Source of the DNA: an uncultured Bacilli bacterium
GTDB lineage: Bacteria > Bacillota_I > Bacilli_A > RF39 > UBA660
Assembly: GCA_947629125.1 (NCBI GenBank)
Contig: CANRCO010000046.1
Span: forward strand, 1-9,125
DNA length: 9,125 nucleotides
Direction of reading: 5' to 3'
A program made the translations under genes and the position numbers. Of this stretch, positions 1 through 5,597 are shown piece after piece (the stretch's first letter is position 1; every line of letters starts with the position of its first letter). Under the pieces are notes generated by a model, which did no database searches, was not told the DNA's origin, and saw only the letters and a program-made list of their open reading frames with translations.

Positions 1-371
1 TGATTACTTAAATCCATAAAATTAGAATTAGCTTTTAATTCAGGATAAGACTCACTTAAAGCAAAAATTTTAGCAATCCCTCGAGATAATTGTTGGTTAG
101 TAGCAATTTTTTCTTCATCACTCATTTGGTTATAACTTTTATTACGCATTTCAATAACTTCCGTTAAAGTTTCTTTTTCATGCTTAGCATAACCTTTAAC
201 AGTTTCCACTAAATTAGGAATTAAATCCCATCTTTTTTTTAGATAAACATCCATTGTTGCGAAAGCTTCTTCAACTTTGTTTTTTAATCTTACTAAACTA
301 TTATAAGTAACTAAAACAAATAGAAGAATTAATACTACAACAGCAATAGCAATTATCACATAAATATTCAT
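1..371 (-). CDS. lemA: LemA family membrane protein (3' part cut by window edge)
   Basis: The first 123 codons of a gene that leaves the window at base 1. The protein starts MNIYVIIAIAVVVLILL, a single N-terminal membrane anchor at about residues 2-24. It then has the LemA family hallmark: YNSLVRLKN, followed by EEAFATMDVYLKKRWDLIPN and LVETVKGYAKHE at about residues 37-70. LemA proteins are widespread small proteins anchored by one helix with a helical-bundle domain; their biochemical role is poorly defined. The start at 371 is supported by AGGAG at 383-387, about 11 bases upstream, and by a plausible promoter at 398-426. Family proteins usually have about 180-200 residues, so roughly the last third is missing. 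The gene lies 61 bases beyond the 110-aa gene and is probably a separate unit. The family call is secure. Confidence 0.93.
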   Translation of the reverse strand, partial: MNIYVIIAIAVVVLILLFVLVTYNSLVRLKNKVEEAFATMDVYLKKRWDLIPNLVETVKGYAKHEKETLTEVIEMRNKSYNQMSDEEKIATNQQLSRGIAKIFALSESYPELKANSNFMDLSN

Positions 372-397
372 AAAATCTATCTCTCCTATCTAAATTG

Positions 398-426
398 ATT
401 ATCTCATAAAATTTTAAAGATAACAA
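398..426 (-). promoter_or_regulatory. probable lemA promoter
   Basis: On the minus strand TTGTTA (426-421) is followed after exactly 17 bases by GATAAT (403-398), which is preceded by TGA, giving a TG-extended -10 element. This would start RNA near 391, just upstream of the AGGAG site and the ATG at 371. The match is imperfect (4 of 6 in the -35, 5 of 6 in the -10) and the region is AT-rich, so the call is moderate. No GC-stemmed terminator is seen between 372 and 432, so read-through from the upstream glycosyltransferase genes is also possible. Confidence 0.5.
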
Positions 427-432
427 TAAAAT

Positions 433-765
433 TTAATCAAATGTCGCCAATTTATAATTTTTTTTAGTTAATGAATTATATTCTTTAGCAGTAATAATAT
501 TTACATGATATTTATTGACAATTTGATAAACAAACTGATAGTTATTTTCATCAACCATTATTACTAATTGGTAATTATTTTTTTTATTTTCTTGAAAATG
601 TTTCATAATTTTAGGCATATTAGTTAACTTATCTAAATAATAAACTAAGTAAGTAGCATCATCAATATATTTATTTTTTTTAGGATGATAAAAACTTAAT
701 AATTTATTACTTATATTAAATAAAAACTTATTACTTCTAATTATTTTAATAATTTTAGATTTCAT
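433..765 (-). CDS. unrecognised 110-aa protein, possibly a truncated glycosyltransferase-type protein
   Basis: I do not recognise this protein. It is basic and rich in Lys, Asn and Tyr, with no clear membrane segment. After a basic N-terminus (about residues 1-35) it has an alternating strand/helix pattern: YQLVIMVDE at about 65-73, FVYQIVNKY, then VNIITAKEYNS near 89-99, ending KLATFD. That pattern is compatible with the start of a Rossmann-like glycosyltransferase fold. The end at FD, where a GT-A enzyme would be expected to have its DxD metal-binding motif, could mean a truncated gene, but no continuation is visible in any frame downstream. Its ATG overlaps the stop of the preceding glycosyltransferase gene (ATGA) and has AGAGGT at 772-777, so it is translationally coupled and likely expressed. 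Context suggests surface-polysaccharide work; function is unproven. Confidence 0.6.
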   Translation of the reverse strand: MKSKIIKIIRSNKFLFNISNKLLSFYHPKKNKYIDDATYLVYYLDKLTNMPKIMKHFQENKKNNYQLVIMVDENNYQFVYQIVNKYHVNIITAKEYNSLTKKNYKLATFD

Positions 766-2063
766 ACTTCACCTCTTAATATGCTAGCAATATATGAATA
801 AATAACTTTAATATCATAATTATCTTTAATAAATTCTTGTCCTTTTTTTACTAACTGTTGATACTTTTGTGGTTTTTTTTCTAAATCTAAAATAGTTTTT
901 ACAATTTCATCTTCATCTTTTTTAATAACAAAATCAGGATAAATAAATTCAATACCTGGCCAATAAGTTGCTAAAGCCATACTGCCACTAGCTAAACCTT
1001 CAAAAGGTGTTATATGAAAACTCTCTGGTTTATCTTTATCTGATAAAGATAAAACGTAACCAATATTAGTTAAATATTTCTTTACATCTACCCAACCAGT
1101 AAAAATAATATCATCTTCTAAATTAAAAATTTTTATATTATGTAAGATATCTTGATAATATTTTTTTTCTTCTTGATTAAAATTAGTACTTGTTAAATCT
1201 TCAGGTTTTAATCCTAATATATGTAATTTATAATTCATATTTTTCTTTTTTAATTCAAATAAAATTTTAATAGCTCGATGCAAACCTTTACGTTTTGGTA
1301 ATGCTCCAATTAAAGCAATATTATACTGAGAATCTTTTTTCTTCGTTTGTAAATATTTATCACATTCAATAAAATTAGGAACTATTGTCATTTTATGTCT
1401 TGGTATATCAAATTTTTTAATAAATTCTTCATAATAGTAATAACCAACTGTAATTATTTTTTCAACATTTTCCATTTTTAATTTATAACCATAATTTTTA
1501 TATAATTCAAAACGATGAGCACGAATAATTAAACGTTGAAATTCTTTTACATTATAACTAAACCATCTAGCATTTTCTACTAACCATTCACACCAGATAA
1601 TATCAGCAGTTTCTAAAGCTTTTAAACAAGCTTCTTTATCGATTAATAAGTAATCACTATGTTCAATAATCGTTAAGTTATATTCTTTTTCTAATAAAGG
1701 ATATAAACTTTTCATAAATTTTAAATCATAACCATTTATTAGTATATTTAATTTTCTTTTTGGATACTTACTAGGTACTTTTGACCATTTTAAAAAAGTA
1801 TCTAAATCTACGTATTTATTATTATTTAATATATAATCACTAATAATAAAAGAATAATTACGAAAAGAATCTAATTTTTTAACAATTACATCTAATTCAG
1901 TATTTTTAGCTAAATAATCTTCATAATTAATAAATCTTATATTATTCTTATTTACTTTTTTTACTAATTGTTGATTTAAACAATCAACTTGATAATCTTG
2001 ATTTAATTTTTCTATTATTTCTAAGTTATATTCTTCTAATATTAATAGCACTTTATATTTCAT
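762..2063 (-). CDS. GT4-family glycosyltransferase with N-terminal extension
   Basis: A 433-residue GT-B fold retaining glycosyltransferase of the GT4 type, which transfers a sugar from a nucleotide-sugar donor. The acceptor-side domain starts near residue 104 (KLNILINGYDLKFMKSL) and runs to the hinge VPNFIECDKY (228-237). The donor-side domain carries IGALPKRKG (252-260), IIFTGWVD, and ESFHITPFEGLASG starting at residue 347, which gives the GT4 E-x7-E motif with Glu347 and Glu355. The first ~100 residues are an extra alpha/beta-looking segment not needed for a usual GT4 enzyme. There is no signal peptide or membrane helix, so it should act at the cytoplasmic face. The gene starts 8 bases after the TagA-like gene, and its GAGGT site overlaps that gene's TGA stop, so the two are coupled. 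The likely role is assembly of a wall or surface glycopolymer after the TagA-like step. Substrate is unknown. Confidence 0.9.
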   Translation of the reverse strand: MKYKVLLILEEYNLEIIEKLNQDYQVDCLNQQLVKKVNKNNIRFINYEDYLAKNTELDVIVKKLDSFRNYSFIISDYILNNNKYVDLDTFLKWSKVPSKYPKRKLNILINGYDLKFMKSLYPLLEKEYNLTIIEHSDYLLIDKEACLKALETADIIWCEWLVENARWFSYNVKEFQRLIIRAHRFELYKNYGYKLKMENVEKIITVGYYYYEEFIKKFDIPRHKMTIVPNFIECDKYLQTKKKDSQYNIALIGALPKRKGLHRAIKILFELKKKNMNYKLHILGLKPEDLTSTNFNQEEKKYYQDILHNIKIFNLEDDIIFTGWVDVKKYLTNIGYVLSLSDKDKPESFHITPFEGLASGSMALATYWPGIEFIYPDFVIKKDEDEIVKTILDLEKKPQKYQQLVKKGQEFIKDNYDIKVIYSYIASILRGEV

Positions 2064-2071
2064 TTAAAACC

Positions 2072-2770
2072 TCACTTATTTCTTCGAGCTTTTAAAAAAT
2101 ATTTTAAGTAAATAAAGGTATCTTTAAATCTTTTAGGTTCAGTAATAACTCGATAAAGCCATTCGATATTTAATTTTAAAAATATTTTAGGTGCTCTTTT
2201 TTTAGTTCCTGAATAGATATCAAAGCTTCCTCCTACCCCCATTAAAATATTAGCTTTAATTTTATCTTGGTTTTCAATTATCCATAATTCTTGTTTAGGA
2301 GAACCCATAGCAACAAAAACAATATTAGCTTTACTTTTGTTAATAGCTGCTATAGCTTCTTCACTAGATACATAACCATTTATTCTCCCAACTATTTTTA
2401 GTTGAGGATATTTCTCTTTTAAATTAATTTCAGCTTTTTTTAAAATTTCTTCACGAGCCCCATATAAAAATATTTTACCATTTATTTTATGAGAATTTTC
2501 ACATATTTTAGCCATTAAATCGACACCAGTTAATCGCTTATTTATATATTTACACTTTTGTACAACTAATGCCCCATCAGGAATATGACAACTAGCATCA
2601 ATTAACCCTTTTTTTAAAGTAGCATTTTCCATAGAGAAAACAATTTTTTTAGGATTAATACTAAAGATAGTATATTTTTCTTTATTTTTAATTGCTAAAT
2701 CTATTTCATTAATTATATCGGTAAAAGTCTTATTATCAACTGGTATATCATTAATAAAATCTTGTTGCAT
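2072..2770 (-). CDS. tagA: WecG/TagA/CpsF family (GT26) glycosyltransferase
   Basis: A 232-residue member of the GT26 family. In Gram-positives TagA/TarA adds N-acetylmannosamine to undecaprenyl-diphosphate-GlcNAc, the committed step of wall teichoic acid linkage-unit synthesis; WecG does the analogous ManNAcA step in enterobacterial common antigen. Family marks are IPDGALVV with Asp65 (the proposed catalytic Asp position), KRLTGVDLM (78-86), FLYGA (101-105), VAMGSPKQELW (153-163), GVGGSFDIYSG (178-188) and the C-terminal EWLYR (203-207) followed by a basic, aromatic tail. In TagA this C-terminal appendage contacts the membrane and helps complete the active site. Length is typical. The start is fixed by AAGGAG at 2778-2783, 7 bases from ATG. 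It follows the VirB2-like gene by 36 bases with no terminator, so it probably shares that transcript. The sugar donor cannot be read from sequence. Confidence 0.93.
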   Translation of the reverse strand: MQQDFINDIPVDNKTFTDIINEIDLAIKNKEKYTIFSINPKKIVFSMENATLKKGLIDASCHIPDGALVVQKCKYINKRLTGVDLMAKICENSHKINGKIFLYGAREEILKKAEINLKEKYPQLKIVGRINGYVSSEEAIAAINKSKANIVFVAMGSPKQELWIIENQDKIKANILMGVGGSFDIYSGTKKRAPKIFLKLNIEWLYRVITEPKRFKDTFIYLKYFLKARRNK

Positions 2771-2792
2771 ATCTTTGCTCCTTCAAGAATAA

Positions 2793-2798
2793 ATTATA
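2793..2798 (-). promoter_or_regulatory. isolated TATAAT upstream of tagA-like gene
   Basis: A perfect -10 hexamer lies in the 36-base gap between the VirB2-like gene and the tagA-like gene, but I find no acceptable -35 at 16-18 bases and no TG extension. In DNA this AT-rich it may be chance. It could be a weak internal promoter separating the glycosyltransferases from the pilin-like genes. Confidence 0.2.
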
Positions 2799-2806
2799 AT
2801 AACTTC

Positions 2807-3181
2807 TTATCTAATACCACATAATGGATCATCAACAACACCAAATAAATAGAATATTATTGTTAAAAGACCTGGTAATAAAAATATCAAAATAGTATAA
2901 ATAATTCTCTTTACAGAGTTAGGAAAAGCCTTTTTTAAACCATCCTGATTTTGATTTATAATAGCTAAGAAAAAATCTTTAACTGTAAATATGACAAATA
3001 AAATTAATGCTGCATATTTCATTATATTATAAATAAGTTGTAAATAATAATATGTATTATTTGGGTCATTAGTATCACCAATGATACCACCACAATCACT
3101 AGCAAAAGCTACTGTTGGTAAAATAAGAAAAACTACTAAACCAAATGTCAAAACTTTAATATTTTTTTTAATTATTTCCAT
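2807..3181 (-). CDS. TrbC/VirB2-like two-helix membrane protein with signal peptide (copy 3)
   Basis: This 124-residue protein has a Sec-type signal peptide: a basic start, a hydrophobic core at about 10-24, and VAFA|SD with probable cleavage after Ala27. Two membrane helices follow (about 48-76 and 92-116), separated by a short polar, basic loop. This is the layout of TrbC/VirB2 pilins of type IV secretion: a cleaved leader, then a hairpin with both ends outside. It aligns without gaps with copies 1 and 2 from KYAALILF through IFLLPGLL, sharing the Lys before helix 1, the basic loop and the IF[FL][LI]P motif in helix 2. Only two Cys remain in the mature protein, Cys30 and Cys121, one at each end. 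The start overlaps the end of copy 2 by 14 bases, and its GAGGTAGGT site lies inside that gene, so the two are coupled. The VirB2-like assignment rests on architecture, not on a diagnostic motif. Confidence 0.7.
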   Translation of the reverse strand: MEIIKKNIKVLTFGLVVFLILPTVAFASDCGGIIGDTNDPNNTYYYLQLIYNIMKYAALILFVIFTVKDFFLAIINQNQDGLKKAFPNSVKRIIYTILIFLLPGLLTIIFYLFGVVDDPLCGIR

Positions 3182-3569
3182 TTTTACCTACCTCACATGC
3201 ACCATGGCCATCTACTGTTTGAGAACAACATTTAGTTGGGTGAAACATACATTCATTACAAACTGTAAAACCACCATTAGAAACAAAATCTTTATTATTA
3301 CTGGCATCAGAAATAATATCGATTATTATATACATAATACTTGGAATAAAGAAAATTATAACCCCAGCAATGACTCTTTGCACCAAAGTTTTAATTGATG
3401 TAGAAAATGATTTAGGATCAGCACCAAATATAGCTTTCATAAAATCCATAGCACCCATTACAAGTAAAACTATTGGAATAGCTACTTTAACAACAACTAA
3501 GGCATAACCAATAGCCATAAATATTTTTGCTACGCCACCTTCACATACTACAAAACTTAAATTTAGCAT
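3168..3569 (-). CDS. TrbC/VirB2-like two-helix membrane protein with Cys-rich tail (copy 2)
   Basis: I choose the ATG at 3569 (133 residues) over the in-frame ATG at 3581. GGTGAT sits 4 bases upstream of the inner ATG, the outer one has only A-rich sequence before it, and the predicted RNA start (~3586) would leave almost no leader for it. The protein has helices at about 17-42 and 64-87 around a charged loop, then a Cys-rich tail: Cys104-x2-Cys107-x6-Cys114, with a Pro after the third spacer residue, plus Cys115 and Cys125. Cys9 followed by Gly-Gly precedes helix 1. No cleavable signal is seen. Copy 1 is the closest relative, sharing GY-x6-K-x-AIPI and the whole Cys motif. Both ends are probably outside the membrane. 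It is likely a pilin-like or membrane subunit, but no biochemical role is proven. Confidence 0.68.
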   Translation of the reverse strand: MLNLSFVVCEGGVAKIFMAIGYALVVVKVAIPIVLLVMGAMDFMKAIFGADPKSFSTSIKTLVQRVIAGVIIFFIPSIMYIIIDIISDASNNKDFVSNGGFTVCNECMFHPTKCCSQTVDGHGACEVGKNGNN

Positions 3570-3573
3570 TTCT

Positions 3574-3579
3574 ATCACC
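3574..3579 (-). promoter_or_regulatory. ribosome binding site that decides the copy 2 start
   Basis: GGTGAT, the distal half of the consensus AGGAGGTGAT, lies 4 bases upstream of the ATG at 3569. No comparable site precedes the longer-form ATG at 3581. This supports the shorter protein beginning MLNLSFVVCEGG, whose layout matches copy 1. Confidence 0.6.
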
Positions 3580-3592
3580 ATTTTCTATTCTA

Positions 3593-3601
3593 ATTATAGC
3601 A
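3593..3601 (-). promoter_or_regulatory. extended -10 promoter for VirB2-like copies 2 and 3
   Basis: The minus strand reads TGCTATAAT, an exact TGn-TATAAT extended -10. The -35 is poor (TTATGT, 18 bases upstream), as is common with extended -10 promoters. It sits just after the terminator of the preceding gene and would start RNA near 3586, about 17 bases before the preferred ATG. It probably drives copies 2 and 3 and, by read-through, the tagA-like and later genes. Confidence 0.65.
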
Positions 3602-3631
3602 TAATATTTTTAAATTACATAATATTATTCC

Positions 3632-3654
3632 AAAAAAAAAGCCAAAGCTTTTTT
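3632..3654 (-). terminator. intrinsic terminator after VirB2-like copy 1
   Basis: On the minus strand AAAAAAGC and GCTTTTTT pair as an 8-bp stem around the loop TTTG, followed by an unbroken T run ending at 3632. It begins 3 bases after the stop codon of the 112-aa gene. The stem is short and mostly A-T, but the T tract and position are right. The A run on the other side would let it work in both directions. Confidence 0.75.
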
Positions 3655-3657
3655 ATT

Positions 3658-3996
3658 TTAATTTGATGGATCATTAACTTTACAATCGCTTGGTTTTAAA
3701 ACACATGTCCAACAATTACCATAGCTAGATTTTATATCTTCATTATATTCTTCAATTAAACTAAATACCATGTTAATTAATGTTGGTAAGAAGAATATTA
3801 CAATAGCTGCTATAGCTTTATTAATTAATTTTTTAGTTGCTTTTTGCATTTCTTTTTCATCAGATGCTATAACTGCAGAACCAAATGCAATAGCTCCTGT
3901 TAATAATAAAATTATTGGAATAGCAATTTTTAATACTAAAATAACATAACCTACTATTTTTAAAATTCCACCTGCGTTAGTACATAAATCTGTCAT
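3658..3996 (-). CDS. TrbC/VirB2-like two-helix membrane protein, probable major subunit (copy 1)
   Basis: A 112-residue protein with no cleavable signal. Helix 1 is about residues 11-41 (ILKIVGYVILVLKIAIPI onward) and helix 2 about 61-82, with IFFLP inside it. They are joined by the charged loop SDEKEMQKATKK. Cys5 and Gly9-Gly10 precede helix 1. The tail carries Cys95-x2-Cys98-x3-Pro-x2-Cys105, the same spacing as copy 2. The two-helix hairpin resembles TrbC/VirB2 pilins; a TM-hairpin protein of another kind remains possible. It has a perfect promoter of its own, a strong AGAGGTG site at 4002-4008, and a terminator right after its stop. It is therefore a monocistronic gene set for high expression, as expected of a structural subunit. 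It follows the TadZ-like gene of the Tad-like locus directly. The major-subunit role is inferred. Confidence 0.7.
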   Translation of the reverse strand: MTDLCTNAGGILKIVGYVILVLKIAIPIILLLTGAIAFGSAVIASDEKEMQKATKKLINKAIAAIVIFFLPTLINMVFSLIEEYNEDIKSSYGNCWTCVLKPSDCKVNDPSN

Positions 3997-4018
3997 ACGA
4001 ACACCTCTTTCTTTCTAA

Positions 4019-4047
4019 ATTATATCGGAGTAAATAGCCATTGTCAA
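4019..4047 (-). promoter_or_regulatory. perfect sigma-A-type consensus promoter for VirB2-like copy 1
   Basis: The minus strand has TTGACA (4047-4042), exactly 17 bases, then TATAAT (4024-4019): a 12 of 12 match with ideal spacing. The -35 overlaps the TGA stop of the TadZ-like gene. RNA should start near 4012, about 16 bases before the ATG at 3996, leaving room for the AGAGGTG ribosome site. This is the strongest promoter I see in the window. Confidence 0.88.
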
Positions 4048-5054
4048 GATTTTTTCAAGAAATCAAAAAATGACTTTTTCTTATTTGGGTCTTGTAATTT
4101 TATTCTTTCAAAACCAAGAGCAGCTAATAATTCATTTAACTCTTCATGAAATGGTTTTTTATCGTCCAAATAAGGGATATTAAAAAATATTTTTGTTTTA
4201 CTTTCATACTCAAATTCATACTTGTCACTATTTGACAGTAAACTCTTATTTAAAACTAATTTATTGTCTTTAATTCTTTCAAAAGCATTTTTATCTTTAC
4301 CTATCAATTTATTGAGTTTAATCAAACCAGGTTCAATCAAATAAATAACATCTGTACATAAATTTGTTGAGCCTTTTTCATTTAAATCAATTAAAATAAC
4401 TTCAACATTAGAATTAGTAGCAATAAATGCTGGTAAATCTAAAGAAGTTGTATTTTTTAATGTATTATCATTTAAATAAAGAAAATCTTTATTATCAACT
4501 TCAACAGCTACTACTTTATAATAAGCTTCTAACTGTTTTTTTAACATATAAGTTAAAGTCGTTGATCCAGCATGTGGAGTAACATTTTTTATACCTAATA
4601 TTTTTAAACTAGTTTGATTATTATTAGTTGGAGAAGCATTATTAGTGTTATTAGTACTATTATTATTTACTGGATTAACATCTAACTTATGATATTGGGC
4701 TACATCTTTATAACTATTAGTATACTCAATTAAATGATTAATATCATTTATATTTAAAGTAAAATTATAAATACCCATAGAAACTAATTGTGATAAATAT
4801 ATTTCATTGTTAACTGAATCATCTAAAAGTAAAATAACTCGACTCATATCAAAACGCATTGATAAATCTTGTATAACATTAATATTATGAAAATCTTTAA
4901 TAGCAGTAATATCAATAATTAATTTATTATAAACGGGATTAGTAAACCTAGTTGCTAAATCATTTACACTAAATTCACCAGTTAAATTCTGAATAGTATC
5001 TATATTAAGATTATTTAATTCACTAGTATATTTATTCGATACAATTATATTCAT
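4044..5054 (-). CDS. tadZ: TadZ/CpaE-like protein with degenerate P-loop ATPase domain
   Basis: A 336-residue protein in three parts. Residues 1-120 form an alternating strand/helix domain (KLIIDITAI, RVILLLDDS, SMGIYNFTL) like the atypical receiver domain of TadZ/CpaE. Residues 127-149 are an Asn/Thr-rich linker. From 150 a MinD/ParA-like fold begins with ILGIKNVTPHAGSTTLTYML, followed by VVAVEVD and VEVILIDLNE. TadZ proteins place the Tad pilus machinery at the pole or its assembly site. The P-loop reads TPHAGSTT: the Walker A Lys of GK[ST]T is replaced by Ser, so normal ATP hydrolysis is doubtful; TadZ proteins often have atypical nucleotide sites. The C-terminus is basic (KKKSFFDFLKKS). 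AAAGGA overlaps the upstream gene's stop, so it is coupled to the TadE-like genes. A more generic MinD-like protein is the alternative; context favours TadZ. Confidence 0.72.
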   Translation of the reverse strand: MNIIVSNKYTSELNNLNIDTIQNLTGEFSVNDLATRFTNPVYNKLIIDITAIKDFHNINVIQDLSMRFDMSRVILLLDDSVNNEIYLSQLVSMGIYNFTLNINDINHLIEYTNSYKDVAQYHKLDVNPVNNNSTNNTNNASPTNNNQTSLKILGIKNVTPHAGSTTLTYMLKKQLEAYYKVVAVEVDNKDFLYLNDNTLKNTTSLDLPAFIATNSNVEVILIDLNEKGSTNLCTDVIYLIEPGLIKLNKLIGKDKNAFERIKDNKLVLNKSLLSNSDKYEFEYESKTKIFFNIPYLDDKKPFHEELNELLAALGFERIKLQDPNKKKSFFDFLKKS

Positions 5055-5066
5055 AAAAAATCCTTT

Positions 5067-5582
5067 CTAACATTTATTATCATGATTTTCAAATCCAACA
5101 CAATATGCTCCTTTAATATCTATTGTTGAACCCTCTATTTTAAATGACATTAAATTACCAATTAAAGGCAAATCAAATTTTAAAAACAAAACAGTTTCAA
5201 AATAAGATAATTTAGTATCAGAAACTTTCATATTTCTAACACAATAATAATATTTTCTATTAGTTTTTGCTTTTTCTAAAATTGTACTATTTAAATCTGC
5301 CATGCCATACCAAATATCATTGTTATCAACTGGACATTTTCCAGTATTATCATAACCACTAGTTTGCAAATAATTATTTATTATTTGAACAGAACCCCAT
5401 TGTTCTGCAGCTCCAACAGATTTATTCGTAATTCCCTCATATTTTTCAATTATATTTACAGTTTCATTTTTCATCTTGAAAACTTTTGAATAATTAACTG
5501 CAAGTAATAAAAAAGCAACAAATATAAAGATAAAAACTATTATTAATTGCATTGACCAAGTTGTACCTAATGATTCTCGCAT
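5067..5582 (-). CDS. TadE-like pseudopilin candidate (171 aa)
   Basis: The start MRESLGTTWSMQ is followed by one long hydrophobic helix (about 12-30) and then NYSKVFKMKNETVNIIEKYEG, a polar continuation like the pilin N-terminal helix. The rest is a probable exported domain. It is a paralogue of the next 139-aa protein: shared features are MQ[IL][IV]IVFIF, NY-x3-FK-x-KN, a GY-x3-G-x-C element (Cys83), a Y-x2-C-x-R element (Cys114), and a C-terminal LP-[FL]-I-x2 stretch followed by a [VI]-K/E-G-[TS]-T segment. Two extra Cys (161 and 171) lie near the end. TadE-type pseudopilins are minor components needed for Tad pilus assembly. The start has GGGTGG upstream, and the gene sits 15 bases after its paralogue. 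Specific membership of TadE, TadF or DUF4320 cannot be decided by eye. Confidence 0.65.
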   Translation of the reverse strand: MRESLGTTWSMQLIIVFIFIFVAFLLLAVNYSKVFKMKNETVNIIEKYEGITNKSVGAAEQWGSVQIINNYLQTSGYDNTGKCPVDNNDIWYGMADLNSTILEKAKTNRKYYYCVRNMKVSDTKLSYFETVLFLKFDLPLIGNLMSFKIEGSTIDIKGAYCVGFENHDNKC

Positions 5583-5597
5583 CTTACCACCCGCATT

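Noticed and set aside
372..432. Hairpin TTATCT...AGATAA as a terminator before lemA
   Set aside because: The stem is all A-T apart from one pair, the loop is 13 bases, and there is no T run after it; it overlaps the probable lemA promoter instead.
3081..3398. Open frame of 105 codons on the plus strand
   Set aside because: It lies opposite the two overlapping VirB2-like genes, has a low-quality Thr/Asn-rich protein and no ribosome site; it is a shadow of the real genes.
2807..3996. A conjugative element (ICE or plasmid transfer region), suggested by VirB2-like proteins
   Set aside because: No VirB4, VirD4, relaxase, integrase or attachment repeats are visible, and the neighbours are Tad-like and cell-wall genes.
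762..4046. Mycoplasma-type code with TGA as tryptophan
   Set aside because: Three genes end in TGA at positions where the proteins are already full length, and the Trp codons I checked are TGG, with no in-frame TGA.
4623..4680. Repetitive ATT/GTT-rich stretch as a possible tandem repeat or CRISPR-like array
   Set aside because: It encodes the Asn/Thr linker of the TadZ-like protein; the units are single codons with no fixed repeat or spacers.
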